This document shows positions 26,241 to 33,672 of a DNA stretch of 64,000 nt, piece by piece. The stretch comes from Halalkalicoccus jeotgali B3. GTDB lineage: Archaea; Halobacteriota; Halobacteria; Halobacteriales; Halalkalicoccaceae. Where the stretch lies: NCBI RefSeq assembly GCF_000196895.1, contig NC_014297.1, positions 1,556,119-1,620,118 on the forward strand, given 5' to 3'. The first letter of the stretch is position 1. The number at the start of each line of letters is the position of its first letter. The notes beneath the pieces were generated by a model, which worked only from the letters and a program-made list of their open reading frames with translations, was not told the origin of the DNA and did not search any database. Position numbers and translations under genes: made by a program.

Positions 26241-26753
26241 ATGACTGAATGGGAACATGTTACATTACGAATAGCACCAGAGACAAAGAAAGAGTGGGAG
26301 TCTCATATAGAGACAAATCCTAATGCAGAGAATCTCAGTCATCTTGTACGATTATCAGTTCATCGAGAGATTCATAGAGATAATGAAAAAGACGCTCAGA
26401 CTCCGAGAGAGCTACAGCAAATCGGTGAAGTAATTGAAGGCATCAACACTCTTGAAGACTCTTTGAATGGTATTGAGAGCCGTTTGAAGGCGATTGAAGA
26501 GGAAAGACAGATAACAAAAGGAATGAGACTACAGAAACAGGTTCTCGCCGTTCTTCCTACACCACCTCATACTGATGAACCAGTACAACCGAATAGTTGG
26601 GGACAAACAGCAGAGAGATTATCTGCTCGTCTTGGTATAGATGATACTGAAACTGTACAACAAGTACTTGATCAATTATCTTCAGTAACAAAACAGGTAA
26701 AAAGTGCTACTGGTGGAAAACCTCCTAAAACCTATTGGTGGAAGACAGAATGA
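26241..26753 (+). CDS. Ribbon-helix-helix DNA-binding protein, integrase partner
   Basis: A 170-residue protein. Residues 1-45 (VTLRIAPETKKEWESHI, SHLVRLSVHREI) have the strand-helix-helix pattern of ribbon-helix-helix proteins. A coiled-coil stretch follows at about 60-90 (ELQQIGEVIEGINTLEDSL) and then a C-terminal domain of about 75 residues that looks winged-helix-like (SWGQTAERLSARLGIDDTETVQQVLDQL). It ends in an ATGA overlap with the integrase, so the pair is coupled. Likely an integration accessory factor or repressor. Shine-Dalgarno-like GGAG lies ten bases upstream. Confidence 0.75.
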   Translation: MTEWEHVTLRIAPETKKEWESHIETNPNAENLSHLVRLSVHREIHRDNEKDAQTPRELQQIGEVIEGINTLEDSLNGIESRLKAIEEERQITKGMRLQKQVLAVLPTPPHTDEPVQPNSWGQTAERLSARLGIDDTETVQQVLDQLSSVTKQVKSATGGKPPKTYWWKTE

Positions 26754-27745
26754 GTAGCTCGGATCCCTCTGCTGTTGTTCTTTCTCGACTCAAAAGGCGA
26801 AAAAGTGAGTCAACTTATCGAGAGTATAAAAGGCATATTAATCAGTTTCAAGAATGGATCGAAACAGAACATGATATCTCGATTTTTGAGATAGATATGT
26901 TATCTATAGAGGACATGATCGATACCATGATTGATGAAAAGTATTCAGCATCCTCAATTCGGGTTCGATTATCTGCTCTCTCTGAATTTTACAAAGAAGT
27001 AAATAAAATAAATAATGACCTCATTGAAGTACCAACTACAAAGAATCCGGTAGAAAATATAACTCTTTCCGAATGGAACGATGTATATAAAGAAGAAAAG
27101 AAAAAGGAGCCAACTACGAAGGAAGATGTTTCATACCTTCCTCCTACTGGAATAGAAGAATTAGCAAATAATGTACCGAAACCCCGGATGAGAAATGAAT
27201 TACTAATAAGATTATGCTATCAAACAGGCTTACGGAGAAAAGAGCTTGTTAAATTAAAATTATCTGATGGTACTTGGCATAGTTATGGAAGGCCACGGAA
27301 AATTACTATAAGATCAGAAAACGCCAAGAACGGGAAAAGGAGAGTCGTCGGATATCAACCTTCCTTGGATCTCCTCCTTGACCAATGGGTATCAACTATA
27401 CGTCCAAGTCTTGCCATGGCTACTCAAAGCGAGTATCTCTTCCCGAGTAATCGGAGCAAGCACCTATCTGGTCAACAGTTCAACAGTATAGTAAAAAAGT
27501 CAGCGAAGAATGCAGGTATTCAATCGGTAAAAGCTGTAAACAAATCCGGAGAAGCAAGATCGTCCATTACAGCCCATACTCTTCGTCATTCATTTGCAAT
27601 GGCAGCTGTCGAAAAAGGGTGGAATCTATATGTGTTAAAAAATGCTCTTGGCCATTCTTCAGTAGAAATTACTGAAATGTACCTTCATGAAGATGAAAAA
27701 GAAGTACTGACAAACTATCGTCGGAGAGGGCCAAAATCGGAATAA
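26750..27745 (+). CDS. int: Tyrosine recombinase (integrase)
   Basis: A 331-residue phage-type integrase. The N-terminal SAM-like core-binding domain spans about residues 10-90 (STYREYKRHINQFQEW). The catalytic domain shows Arg in TGLRRKELVKLKL near residue 165, a beta-hairpin Lys in ENAKNGKRR, HTLRHSFA near residue 279, GHSS near 305 and the Tyr nucleophile in TEMYLH near 313. All active-site positions are kept, so it should be functional. I use the ATG that overlaps the upstream stop; a TTG 15 bases earlier is possible. The gene is not split by the attachment site. Confidence 0.93.
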   Translation: MSSSDPSAVVLSRLKRRKSESTYREYKRHINQFQEWIETEHDISIFEIDMLSIEDMIDTMIDEKYSASSIRVRLSALSEFYKEVNKINNDLIEVPTTKNPVENITLSEWNDVYKEEKKKEPTTKEDVSYLPPTGIEELANNVPKPRMRNELLIRLCYQTGLRRKELVKLKLSDGTWHSYGRPRKITIRSENAKNGKRRVVGYQPSLDLLLDQWVSTIRPSLAMATQSEYLFPSNRSKHLSGQQFNSIVKKSAKNAGIQSVKAVNKSGEARSSITAHTLRHSFAMAAVEKGWNLYVLKNALGHSSVEITEMYLHEDEKEVLTNYRRRGPKSE

Positions 27746-29108
27746 TTAAACATACTTCAATATTGTTAGACATATTCAGAGATGTATTCTATGAGAAAAT
27801 AACGGTCTTCGTTGAGAGGGACAAAACATTATTTCCTATCGTTAATACATTCAAATCTATGATACATAAAGTACTGCATGGGCTATAATTGTATATACAA
27901 CAATGACATACATTATATGATTTATTAAGAAGTATAGTGGTAGAGAGATGCGAATAATTCTGAGAACAATGACTCCTCCCTTTCGACACAATCAATTCTA
28001 AGGACGAGAAAAGCGATCTGAGAAGGATAACGTGCCGAAATGTAACTAATTACGATCTCAAGATCATCACTCTTAAAACGCCGTCTACTTCTTCTAAAAA
28101 GAAGGAAGGAAATCTTGAAGAATTAAATATTGAAAATCATATCCTATGTGGAAATTCTCACTGATATGAATATAGTAGCATTCGTTTACTTTGGTTATTG
28201 ATATATGATCAAGGAGGGATCTGACTCCTGCTGTCAGGAAATGTATGATACTTTTGGGAGAACACCTTCAAGGATCTACGGAAGACTGAAATGATCGTAT
28301 ATAGATCAGGGGATCAGTAGAAGGCTTCATCTCTCGACTCCCGTTATTACTGGACGAACGGCCTTTGGAAAGCGTAGTCACTTGGAAACTGCTTCTGATC
28401 CTTACGAAGACAATCGATCGCTCGGTTATCTCCCCCACACCCATGCCTTTCTCTTCGTAGAGACGGTGTTCACTCACACCATTGGGGTTCCGTGAGGGCC
28501 ACGATACCATCGAGGCTCCGTTTACCGCTCGGATGCCTTCCCCTTACGAGGACCTTATCGGTTTTCAGGATCAAATTTCATCTTCATAGGATTTGGGTAT
28601 TATACCAATCCTCCAATGCTTTTATTTAAAGAGATCTGACATCAGTGTGTCGTCTCCCTCCTTACATTGGGCGTACACCACTACCCCCAATGATCTATAT
28701 GTTGATATGTGATGGAGATATATAAAGCTTTCCATTGAAGATGATGTATATAATATGAGAATGATGAATGAATATATGCACAATAGTGTGTAGATAGAAC
28801 GATCTAAGAACATATCTAAATAAATTTGCCAGCGAATAATTTGGATATTCATTATTCTGAACACATATTTAGAATATTTCGGAAATAGGTTAGGAGAAGG
28901 TGATGTATAGTTGAAAAATACATTCATATAAAAATAACCAGAAGTCTAAATATCATGAATATGAAAAAACTCTACGCTTTCAATATTTCGAACTTTAGCA
29001 TACGTTTTATTCACACTTCCTCTATATCAAAAATAACAAATGGAGTATTGATCAACGAGATATAATGTCACCTATCCCTTTATTATTGATCGTATTCATG
29101 TATATACT
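27746..29108. other. 1.36-kb region of the element without a convincing gene
   Basis: AT-rich apart from a GC-richer patch at about 28200-28560. Open frames of 68-101 codons occur on the minus strand but have poor composition and no known motif. A near-palindrome TTGGGTATTATACCAA lies at 28593-28608 and an inverted repeat CATTGGG/CCCAATG at 28665-28671 and 28686-28692. The patch could be a decayed gene, a noncoding RNA or a replication or control region. Confidence 0.45.
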
Positions 29109-29894
29109 GTGGTAGAAACAAAGTTGCGGTTCGGGAGCTTTACGTCTACAAGTGGATCACGGGGGTTAGATTCCTTGGCTGAGAGGGCACGCGAGGAAGG
29201 GGTTACACGCTATAACCAGCTTCGGAGAGGAATATCATCTTCGAGTGATCTGGTTCGGGAAGAGGATTATTTATATCTGAGATTCGGAAAAGAAATAACA
29301 GAGGCTCGACCTGAATATGACGATGATGACGTTATTGTACTGGATGAAGATCGAGTAGCTCGTACGATGCTCTTTTGTGTGACAGAGGATCGGCGATTTG
29401 CCTACCAATCACGGCAAGGGGTTACTGCAGAGGATGCAGTCAGATATCTTCTTGAGGATGACGTTGATGACGTTGATCAGAACATATCCTATGACATCGT
29501 AGGAGAGTTCCAGAAGGAGGTGACTAAGAATATCTATACAAATGCAGACTTTGTAAGATCGTTGAAATTAAAGAACATAGGTCTCAGATCGGATTCATCT
29601 GTCAATAATGGTATTGTGGATTCCCTCGATAACGCGAGCGGAAATACTGATACGATCGAAATAAGTACCGGTAATGGAGAGAATGATGACGACCTATCTT
29701 TAGTAGAAGCAATTGATGGTCTTGCACGTCTTTCCGATATAGACCGTATCCGTACCCGTACTGAAGATGGGAAAATAGAGGAAGTAGGTCTAAATGGACG
29801 TTACACTTACACCCATTCAAAAGATGTGACTGATGAAAATCAGGCACAGAATCTCAGAGATGCGATTGATTACGTCTATTCAGACTTGCTTTGA
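29109..29894 (+). CDS. Unrecognised acidic protein of the element
   Basis: A 261-residue soluble protein starting with GTG (MVETKLRFGSFTSTSG). The N-terminal half has predicted mixed alpha/beta structure (EEDYLYLRFGKEITEARPEY, TMLFCVTEDRRFAYQSRQGV), the middle is Asp/Asn-rich and probably flexible (residues 190-215), and the end is alpha/beta (LSDIDRIRTRTEDGKIEEVGL). There are no membrane segments, no signal and only one Cys. I do not recognise the family. It is convergent with the membrane protein that follows and is part of the element's cargo. Confidence 0.7.
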   Translation: MVETKLRFGSFTSTSGSRGLDSLAERAREEGVTRYNQLRRGISSSSDLVREEDYLYLRFGKEITEARPEYDDDDVIVLDEDRVARTMLFCVTEDRRFAYQSRQGVTAEDAVRYLLEDDVDDVDQNISYDIVGEFQKEVTKNIYTNADFVRSLKLKNIGLRSDSSVNNGIVDSLDNASGNTDTIEISTGNGENDDDLSLVEAIDGLARLSDIDRIRTRTEDGKIEEVGLNGRYTYTHSKDVTDENQAQNLRDAIDYVYSDLL

Positions 29895-29940
29895 GGAAAA
29901 ACCAAATAATTGCTCTTACTTTGTTTTTCGAATAATCATG

Positions 29941-30720
29941 TTATGCTTCCTGATTTCTATGCTGCGCTATTTCTGATTCACTCATCTCGTATCCCTTAAC
30001 GTATTGTTCTCGAATTGACCCCAGCTTGCGTGAAATTTCTTCATTCGATTCCTGAATATTATCAGCCATATCTCGTAACTGCTCAAAATCCTCTTGGAAT
30101 CGTTCCTTAGCTCTGATTCCGGGTATCAGGCAGTAAATAACATCTATATTACTATCCATCCCGCCTCGTCGTATTTTCGGCAAACCCACGTCAAGAATAG
30201 TGGTTGAATAGTATCTTGCAGTCTCTTCATTCCTGATAACGTTAATGTTCCGGAAGAGATGTTCTGAGTTTTCAAGTAGATATGTCTTAAGAGAATTTTT
30301 GAGGCCATTCCGGAGATCCGAATAACGTCTTATCAACTGATTGTAGGAATCTATATCTTCCCTGAAATCAGAATAATCCGTCGTCAAATCATTCTGGATA
30401 TGTTCTTCTGGCTCAAGCTGCTGTATCGGACGATAGGGTTGAATATCTATCAACGGAGATTCAGAGGAAAACTCGTTTTTTGAATTATTTAAATATTTAT
30501 TGTGATTGTCCAACTTATCTCGGAGATCATCCATATAGGATACCAAATATACACTTGATGATCGGCTTTCTGAGGGGAAATTTGATTTTTTGTCAGTAAT
30601 TCTATTCCAAGAACGGCTGAAGAAAGGATCAACGAGCCAGTTATAGATTATAGCACCAAGAATGGAAACACCGAGGGTCACCCCAATAGTCATAAAGCTA
30701 AATCCCGTTTCAATACCCAT
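29941..30720 (-). CDS. Membrane-anchored coiled-coil protein of the element, unrecognised
   Basis: A 259-residue protein with a single N-terminal membrane segment (residues 8-30, FMTIGVTLGVSILGAIIYNWLV), then a long charged helical domain. Residues 105-160 and 215-255 look coiled-coil or four-helix-like (FREDIDSYNQLIRRYSDL, FEQLRDMADNIQESNEEI). There is no recognised enzyme motif. A TATA-like GTATATGA (30732-30739 on the minus strand) sits just ahead. The topology suggests a cytoplasmic sensor or effector tethered to the membrane. Confidence 0.7.
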   Translation of the reverse strand: MGIETGFSFMTIGVTLGVSILGAIIYNWLVDPFFSRSWNRITDKKSNFPSESRSSSVYLVSYMDDLRDKLDNHNKYLNNSKNEFSSESPLIDIQPYRPIQQLEPEEHIQNDLTTDYSDFREDIDSYNQLIRRYSDLRNGLKNSLKTYLLENSEHLFRNINVIRNEETARYYSTTILDVGLPKIRRGGMDSNIDVIYCLIPGIRAKERFQEDFEQLRDMADNIQESNEEISRKLGSIREQYVKGYEMSESEIAQHRNQEA

Positions 30721-31006
30721 CTCTAATCAATCATATACCACATCACAACAATCTTTCGTCTTTTATGAATCTCCTGTTCACTAATTGCGTTTTTATAGAT
30801 GAATTGTACTCTCGGCGATAGTCTCTCCAGTAATAGATGTATTGTAACACGAAGTAATATTGAGTATATTCAAATACGATCTTAGCATTATCTAATCTAT
30901 TTTACGCGCGCCTTCTACTGACGATTTATATATCGAGAGGACATTTGATGACCTTCTATAAAATCATGTACATAAGGTACAAGCATCGAGAATCTCACAA
31001 TGATAT
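30721..31006. promoter_or_regulatory. Divergent promoter region between membrane protein and HEPN protein genes
   Basis: AT-rich. For the plus-strand gene, candidate TATA-like boxes are TTTATATATCG (about 30926-30936) and CTATAAAATC (about 30955-30965), the second giving a short leader. For the minus-strand gene GTATATGA is at 30732-30739. Shared control of the two genes is possible. Confidence 0.4.
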
Positions 31007-32497
31007 ATGGAAAATAAGAACGAAGAAATCAAATCCTCCATTGAGAGAGCAGTCAGAAAATTCATGGTTATGGCTGGTCGAAAAATGGATGCTTTCTTAA
31101 TCGGTATTCCAGAGCGCCGTGTATTCCTACCTGTAGATGATGGTATAGAAGAATGCAACGTTACTGATTATAGAAAATTAGTACATAATGCAATACCATA
31201 TGATAATGAAATTTTGATAGATACTGCTGAATTGATCCAATACCACGATTTATATGATACTGATAACGTTCCGATAGAGTGGCGGTCCAGAATTATAGAC
31301 TTTGAAGCAAAAGAATATCAGATTGACGAGGATATAGACATATATAAACATGATTTGATACAACTAACCGGTCTGGTCGCAGAAGCGCAAGGGGATCTTA
31401 ATTTCGACCAAGAAGTGTTCAATAATGTGTGCGACAATGTTTTTAAAAATATCACCAATAGTATCCGGACGTTTTCCGTCTATTGTCCTATCATGAACTC
31501 GCAAGGAGATTTTGAGTCGATTACATTACCGTTAGATTTCAACTTTAAGAATGTTCCAGAAAGGTATAGTATAAACAAATCAGAAATCATACCTATTAAT
31601 GATAGACATATAGCGGGTTACTATACAGCTGCGGGTCGAAGAAGTATCCCCAGAGTAGATCCCAATTTTGAACATCTAATAAGTCATTTATTAAAAATAG
31701 ATATTTTAGGAAAACCCGGATACAATGCTTACCGGCAGTATGTCAAAGCTCTTGGAAGATGCCTTCGACTCAGAAGACCCGAATTTGGAGTGGTATATAT
31801 GGGACCAGCATTCATCCAAGATCATAATATTCTTCCACATCGGTTTAACATTCCCCAATTCAGTTCGATAAGTCCTTCTGAATTATCGGTAGAACATACG
31901 TATACTACGGAAACCTATGGTCTATCAGCGTGGGATAGATATACAATTAATGAAGAGGAAGTCGAAGAACTTGAGAGATTTATAAACCGATATCTAAAGC
32001 ATCTTAATGCAGAATATGATACAGAACTTTCAGGAACGATTCGAAGATATGATAAAATGTTTTCGAATTTATACATAGAAGATAAATTGGTGGATTGTGC
32101 AATAGGGTTGGAAGGGAGTCTCTTACGAGATATAGGAAACACCTCTTCGTTCACATTTCGGTTGAAGCTACGAGGAAACGCCCTTTTGCAATCTTTGGAT
32201 GTTAATAGATCCGACATACAAGATTTCTTTAAATCCTTATACTATGTACGAGGAGAGATCGTCCATAATGACCGGAATATCGATAATCTTATTGGAAATA
32301 TAGATTATCAACCACCTACCGTTTCAGAAAATTCTTTGGCTATTGACTATTCTACATTCGCCAAAAGAGTATTAGCAGATACGATTATCTCTTATATTGA
32401 TATAGACATTGATCTTGGAATGGGTGTTACTGAGACAAATAAGATGATTGATGACGAATTATTGAATACTCGCATAGAGTTTGATAGCGTCGAATAA
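31007..32497 (+). CDS. Apea-like HEPN protein, candidate RNase effector
   Basis: A 496-residue soluble protein. The first 330 residues are a domain I do not recognise (FLIGIPERRVFLPVDDG, AYRQYVKALGRCLRLRRPEFG). Residues about 345-460 match the Apea-like HEPN pattern: an EDKLVDCAIGLEGSLL helix, LKLRGNALL, and FFKSLYYVRGEIVHND, which holds Arg415-x4-His420, the HEPN catalytic motif. HEPN domains with this motif are commonly RNases in toxin and antiviral systems. The unknown N-terminal part may be the sensor. Codon use is AT-rich like the rest of the element. Confidence 0.72.
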   Translation: MENKNEEIKSSIERAVRKFMVMAGRKMDAFLIGIPERRVFLPVDDGIEECNVTDYRKLVHNAIPYDNEILIDTAELIQYHDLYDTDNVPIEWRSRIIDFEAKEYQIDEDIDIYKHDLIQLTGLVAEAQGDLNFDQEVFNNVCDNVFKNITNSIRTFSVYCPIMNSQGDFESITLPLDFNFKNVPERYSINKSEIIPINDRHIAGYYTAAGRRSIPRVDPNFEHLISHLLKIDILGKPGYNAYRQYVKALGRCLRLRRPEFGVVYMGPAFIQDHNILPHRFNIPQFSSISPSELSVEHTYTTETYGLSAWDRYTINEEEVEELERFINRYLKHLNAEYDTELSGTIRRYDKMFSNLYIEDKLVDCAIGLEGSLLRDIGNTSSFTFRLKLRGNALLQSLDVNRSDIQDFFKSLYYVRGEIVHNDRNIDNLIGNIDYQPPTVSENSLAIDYSTFAKRVLADTIISYIDIDIDLGMGVTETNKMIDDELLNTRIEFDSVE

Positions 32498-32519
32498 ATC
32501 AGACATGATCATATTGTAG

Positions 32520-32577
32520 TCGTATACGAATCTGGTAATACGACGTAATACTGTATATAACCAAACACGATCTTCGC
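32520..32577. promoter_or_regulatory. Right end arm and attR core
   Basis: GTAATAC at 32535-32541 and 32545-32551 mirrors the left-end pair in spacing and orientation. A palindrome TCGTATACGA (32520-32529) precedes it, ACCAAA follows, then the 14-bp core AACACGATCTTCGC (32564-32577). Confidence 0.65.
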
Positions 32578-32950
32578 GCTGTTCGCACTCGTGGCTCTGG
32601 GCGCACCCCGAACGGGCGTGCTCGTCGCCGTCGAACGCGCCGACGTCCCGTTGAACCTGCCGGTGCTCCTTTCTGCCGTCGCTATCGCCGCTGCGATCGG
32701 GTTCGTCCTCGTCCTCGTCGTCGGCGACTGGTATCTGCGGGCTATCGGCCGGGTCGATCATACCAAACTCTGTGTCGGTATCCTCGCCCTGCTCGTGGTT
32801 CTCTCCTACGTCTTTGCGGGCACGATCGGGATCGTCGTGTTCTTCGTCAGTGCGATCGTCGGGTTCATTCCCGTTCGCTTCGGCGCGAACCGCGTTCATC
32901 TGATGGGCGTGCTGATCGCCCCGATCGCGCTGTTTTACTACGGGCTCTGA
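32564..32950 (+). pseudogene. TctA-like permease, C-terminal fragment
   Basis: Continuation of the gene that begins at 25311. From the core the frame reads TIFALFALVALGAPRTG and continues for about 125 residues with four hydrophobic segments (LPVLLSAVAIAAAIGFVLVL, LCVGILALLVVLSYVFAG, IGIVVFFVSAIVGFIPV, LMGVLIAPIALFYYG) to a normal stop. A GTG at 32591 could allow translation of the fragment alone, but there is no promoter or ribosome-binding site to support this. Confidence 0.88.
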
Positions 32951-33018
32951 TCCCGGCGTGAGTCGGTTAGCTCCGTGCCTGCCGGAACGAGTGATACGGA
33001 TCGGCCGAGAACGACAAC

Positions 33019-33027
33019 GGTTAAAAG
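33019..33027 (+). promoter_or_regulatory. TATA-like box of the HVO_2753-type gene
   Basis: GGTTAAAAG ends about 22 bases before the ATG at 33050, fitting a leaderless transcript of the zinc-protein/EF-1 beta pair. Confidence 0.55.
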
Positions 33028-33049
33028 CGACGCGACGAAAGGGGGATTC

Positions 33050-33229
33050 ATGAGTCAATCCCAGCAGAAACAGGCACGAAAGTGCGTCTCGTGCGGGATC
33101 AACATCTCGGGCACGAACGCCGCCCGGTTCGACTGCCCCGAGTGCGACACCCAGATCTACCGCTGTGCGAAATGCCGAAAGCAGAGCAACCTCTATGAGT
33201 GTCCTGACTGCGGTTTCATGGGCCCATAA
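33050..33229 (+). CDS. HVO_2753-family zinc-finger mini-protein
   Basis: A 59-residue protein with four CxxC-type pairs (CVSCG, CPECD, CAKCR, CPDCG), enough for two zinc sites. It matches the HVO_2753 family of Haloferax, a structurally characterised zinc mini-protein linked there to swarming and biofilm formation. As in other haloarchaea it precedes the EF-1 beta gene, here by two bases, so the two are cotranscribed. The same protein type is often annotated as an RNA-binding zinc ribbon. Confidence 0.9.
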   Translation: MSQSQQKQARKCVSCGINISGTNAARFDCPECDTQIYRCAKCRKQSNLYECPDCGFMGP

Positions 33230-33231
33230 CG

Positions 33232-33498
33232 ATGGGGAAGGTCGCCGCGAAGCTCAAGGTCATGCCCCAGAATCCCGAAATCGACCTCGATGAGCTTCAG
33301 GACCGACTCGAAGGCTCGCTTCCCGAGGGCGCGAAGATCAACGGCTTCGAGCGCGACGACGTCGCGTTCGGGCTCGTTGCGCTGCTCCCGACCGTGATCG
33401 TCCCCGACGATGCGGGCGGGACGGAGGCCGTCGAGGAGCGCTTCTCGGATGTCGACGGCGTCGAGAGCGTCGAAGTCGAGAACGTCGGCCGCATCTAA
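33232..33498 (+). CDS. ef1b: Translation elongation factor EF-1 beta
   Basis: An 88-residue guanine-nucleotide exchange factor for EF-1 alpha. It has the archaeal form of only the catalytic ferredoxin-like domain: [38 protein letters not shown] and a [15 protein letters not shown] end. Length is normal. It follows the zinc mini-protein by two bases. Confidence 0.94.
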   Translation: MGKVAAKLKVMPQNPEIDLDELQDRLEGSLPEGAKINGFERDDVAFGLVALLPTVIVPDDAGGTEAVEERFSDVDGVESVEVENVGRI

Positions 33499-33513
33499 CG
33501 AAAGGCCTCGCGA

Positions 33514-33541
33514 CAGACTGGCGTCTGCCACTCGCTCTTTT
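33514..33541 (+). terminator. Possible terminator after EF-1 beta
   Basis: Hairpin CAGAC-TGGC-GTCTG (33514-33527) followed by CTCGCTCTTTT. Archaeal termination depends mainly on T-rich tracts, so the T run is the more telling part. Confidence 0.4.
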
Positions 33542-33610
33542 CATTTCCGCCAGGAACACAGCACAGTTGTCCGGCCGGACGACTGCTTCGAGTACCAGCC
33601 TTTCCCCGTT

Positions 33611-33645
33611 CGCTCGGAGGCCGACAAGTTGTCGGCCCCCGAGCG
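33611..33645. repeat. Long nested hairpin between convergent genes
   Basis: CGCTCGG-A-GGCCGACAA-G-TTGTCGGCC-CC-CCGAGCG: two nested perfect arms (7 and 9 bp) with tiny bulges give a stem of 16 pairs. It sits between the ends of the EF-1 beta and cystathionine synthase genes and could act as a bidirectional terminator or 3'-end stabiliser. Confidence 0.6.
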
Positions 33646-33672
33646 AGGCCATCGCCCACCGTGGGAACCTCT

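Larger units (their letters stand above)
26169..32577. mobile_element. 6.4-kb AT-rich integrated element inserted in a permease gene
   Basis: Bounded by a 14-bp direct repeat AACACGATCTTCGC (26169-26182 and 32564-32577). Composition changes sharply from GC-rich to AT-rich exactly at the repeats, and codon use changes with it. It encodes a ribbon-helix-helix protein, a tyrosine integrase, two unrecognised proteins and an Apea-like HEPN protein. No capsid, replication, mobilisation or packaging gene is visible, so it may rely on a helper. Removing one repeat copy plus 6,381 internal bases restores the host gene in frame, which is strong proof of the borders. Confidence 0.93.

Noticed and set aside
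28268-28510. 80-codon minus-strand frame in the GC-richer patch of the element
   Set aside because: No known motif and poor composition; kept only as a note under the gene-poor region because it could be a gene relic.
28622-28927. 101-codon minus-strand frame in the element
   Set aside because: Hydrophobic low-complexity translation of AT-rich DNA (many Ile, Tyr, Ser) with no promoter or ribosome-binding site.
27746-29108. CRISPR array in the gene-poor part of the element
   Set aside because: No regularly spaced direct repeats of 20-40 bases were seen here or elsewhere in the window.
26169-32577. Integrated provirus
   Set aside because: No capsid, spike, packaging ATPase or replication protein can be read; only integration and cargo genes are present, so a small integrative element is the safer call.
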